From NCBI GenBank assembly GCA_035575925.1, contig DATLXK010000049.1, positions 1 to 7,810 of the forward strand: a stretch of 7,810 nucleotides of DNA, in the 5' to 3' direction. Under the pieces are notes generated by a model. The model was not told the DNA's origin and searched no databases. It worked only from the letters and a program-made list of their open reading frames with translations. Both the position numbers and the translations under genes were made by a program. The stretch is from DASWTL01 sp035575925 (lineage in GTDB: Bacteria; Bacteroidota; Bacteroidia; Sphingobacteriales; Sphingobacteriaceae). Position 1 is the stretch's first letter, and the number at the start of each line of letters is the position of its first letter. This document shows, one piece after another, positions 7,736-7,810 of this stretch.

Positions 7736-7772
7736 ATTATTCGTTACTCAATTTTCATCATTAATTATCAAC

Positions 7773-7810
7773 ATGCCTAATAATAAATTTCCGCTAACAG
7801 GTTTTAGTTC
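7773..7810 (+). CDS. Unidentified protein, N-terminus only (cut by window edge)
   Basis: An ATG at 7773 opens a plus-strand frame that stays open to the end of the window, reading MPNNKFPLTGFS for twelve codons plus two bases. It lies divergent from the DinB-like gene, with an exact -7 box about 50 bp upstream, which is what makes a real gene start plausible. The twelve residues show no signal-peptide character and are too few to recognise. The leader just before the ATG is A/T-rich without a Shine-Dalgarno, as for the other genes here. I assign no function. Confidence 0.5.
   Translation, partial: MPNNKFPLTGFS

Noticed and set aside
1..7810. CRISPR arrays, tRNA or rRNA genes, transposases, toxin-antitoxin or phage genes
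   Set aside because: No regularly spaced repeats, cloverleaf-like segments or mobile-element protein motifs were visible on either strand.

Overview
The window is AT-rich and comes from a member of the Bacteroidota. Three things point there. The first is sprA, the outer-membrane translocon gene of the type IX secretion system, which is found essentially only in this phylum. The second is the lack of clear Shine-Dalgarno sequences in front of the genes. The third is the presence of TAnnTTTG (-7) promoter-like boxes in the intergenic gaps. A Chitinophagaceae-like lineage seems plausible from the style of the intergenic repeat and the FabH sequence, but that is only an impression.

Layout. Positions 1-5402 (minus strand) hold a 3'-truncated sprA: 1,800 codons from the start codon to the window edge, uninterrupted as I read it. 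Immediately upstream, 28 bp away on the same strand, is ruvA (5431-6015), and the two are probably co-transcribed as ruvA-sprA. A 114-bp divergent gap (6016-6129) carries a good promoter candidate for ruvA-sprA and no convincing one for the other side. fabH (6130-7140, plus strand) encodes an intact beta-ketoacyl-ACP synthase III. It converges on a small DinB-like putative metalloprotein gene (7220-7708, minus strand). The 79 bp between their stop codons hold an imperfect inverted repeat of a TGTGCAGAT/ATGCAAAT type. The last about 100 bp are a divergent gap with two oppositely oriented -7 boxes only 3 bp apart, followed by the first 12 codons of an unidentified plus-strand gene (7773 onward).

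How the genes relate. SprA exports folded cargo (adhesins, hydrolases, gliding proteins) across the outer membrane. RuvA processes Holliday junctions, and FabH starts fatty-acid synthesis. There is no obvious single pathway, and apart from the ruvA-sprA pair the genes look like independent housekeeping units. I do not see a defence system, mobile element, CRISPR array, tRNA or rRNA. The most interesting details are a canonical EF-hand-type calcium loop inside SprA, further Asp/Asn-rich turns in the same protein, and the overlapping opposed promoter boxes at 7717-7735. I found no convincing new system here.
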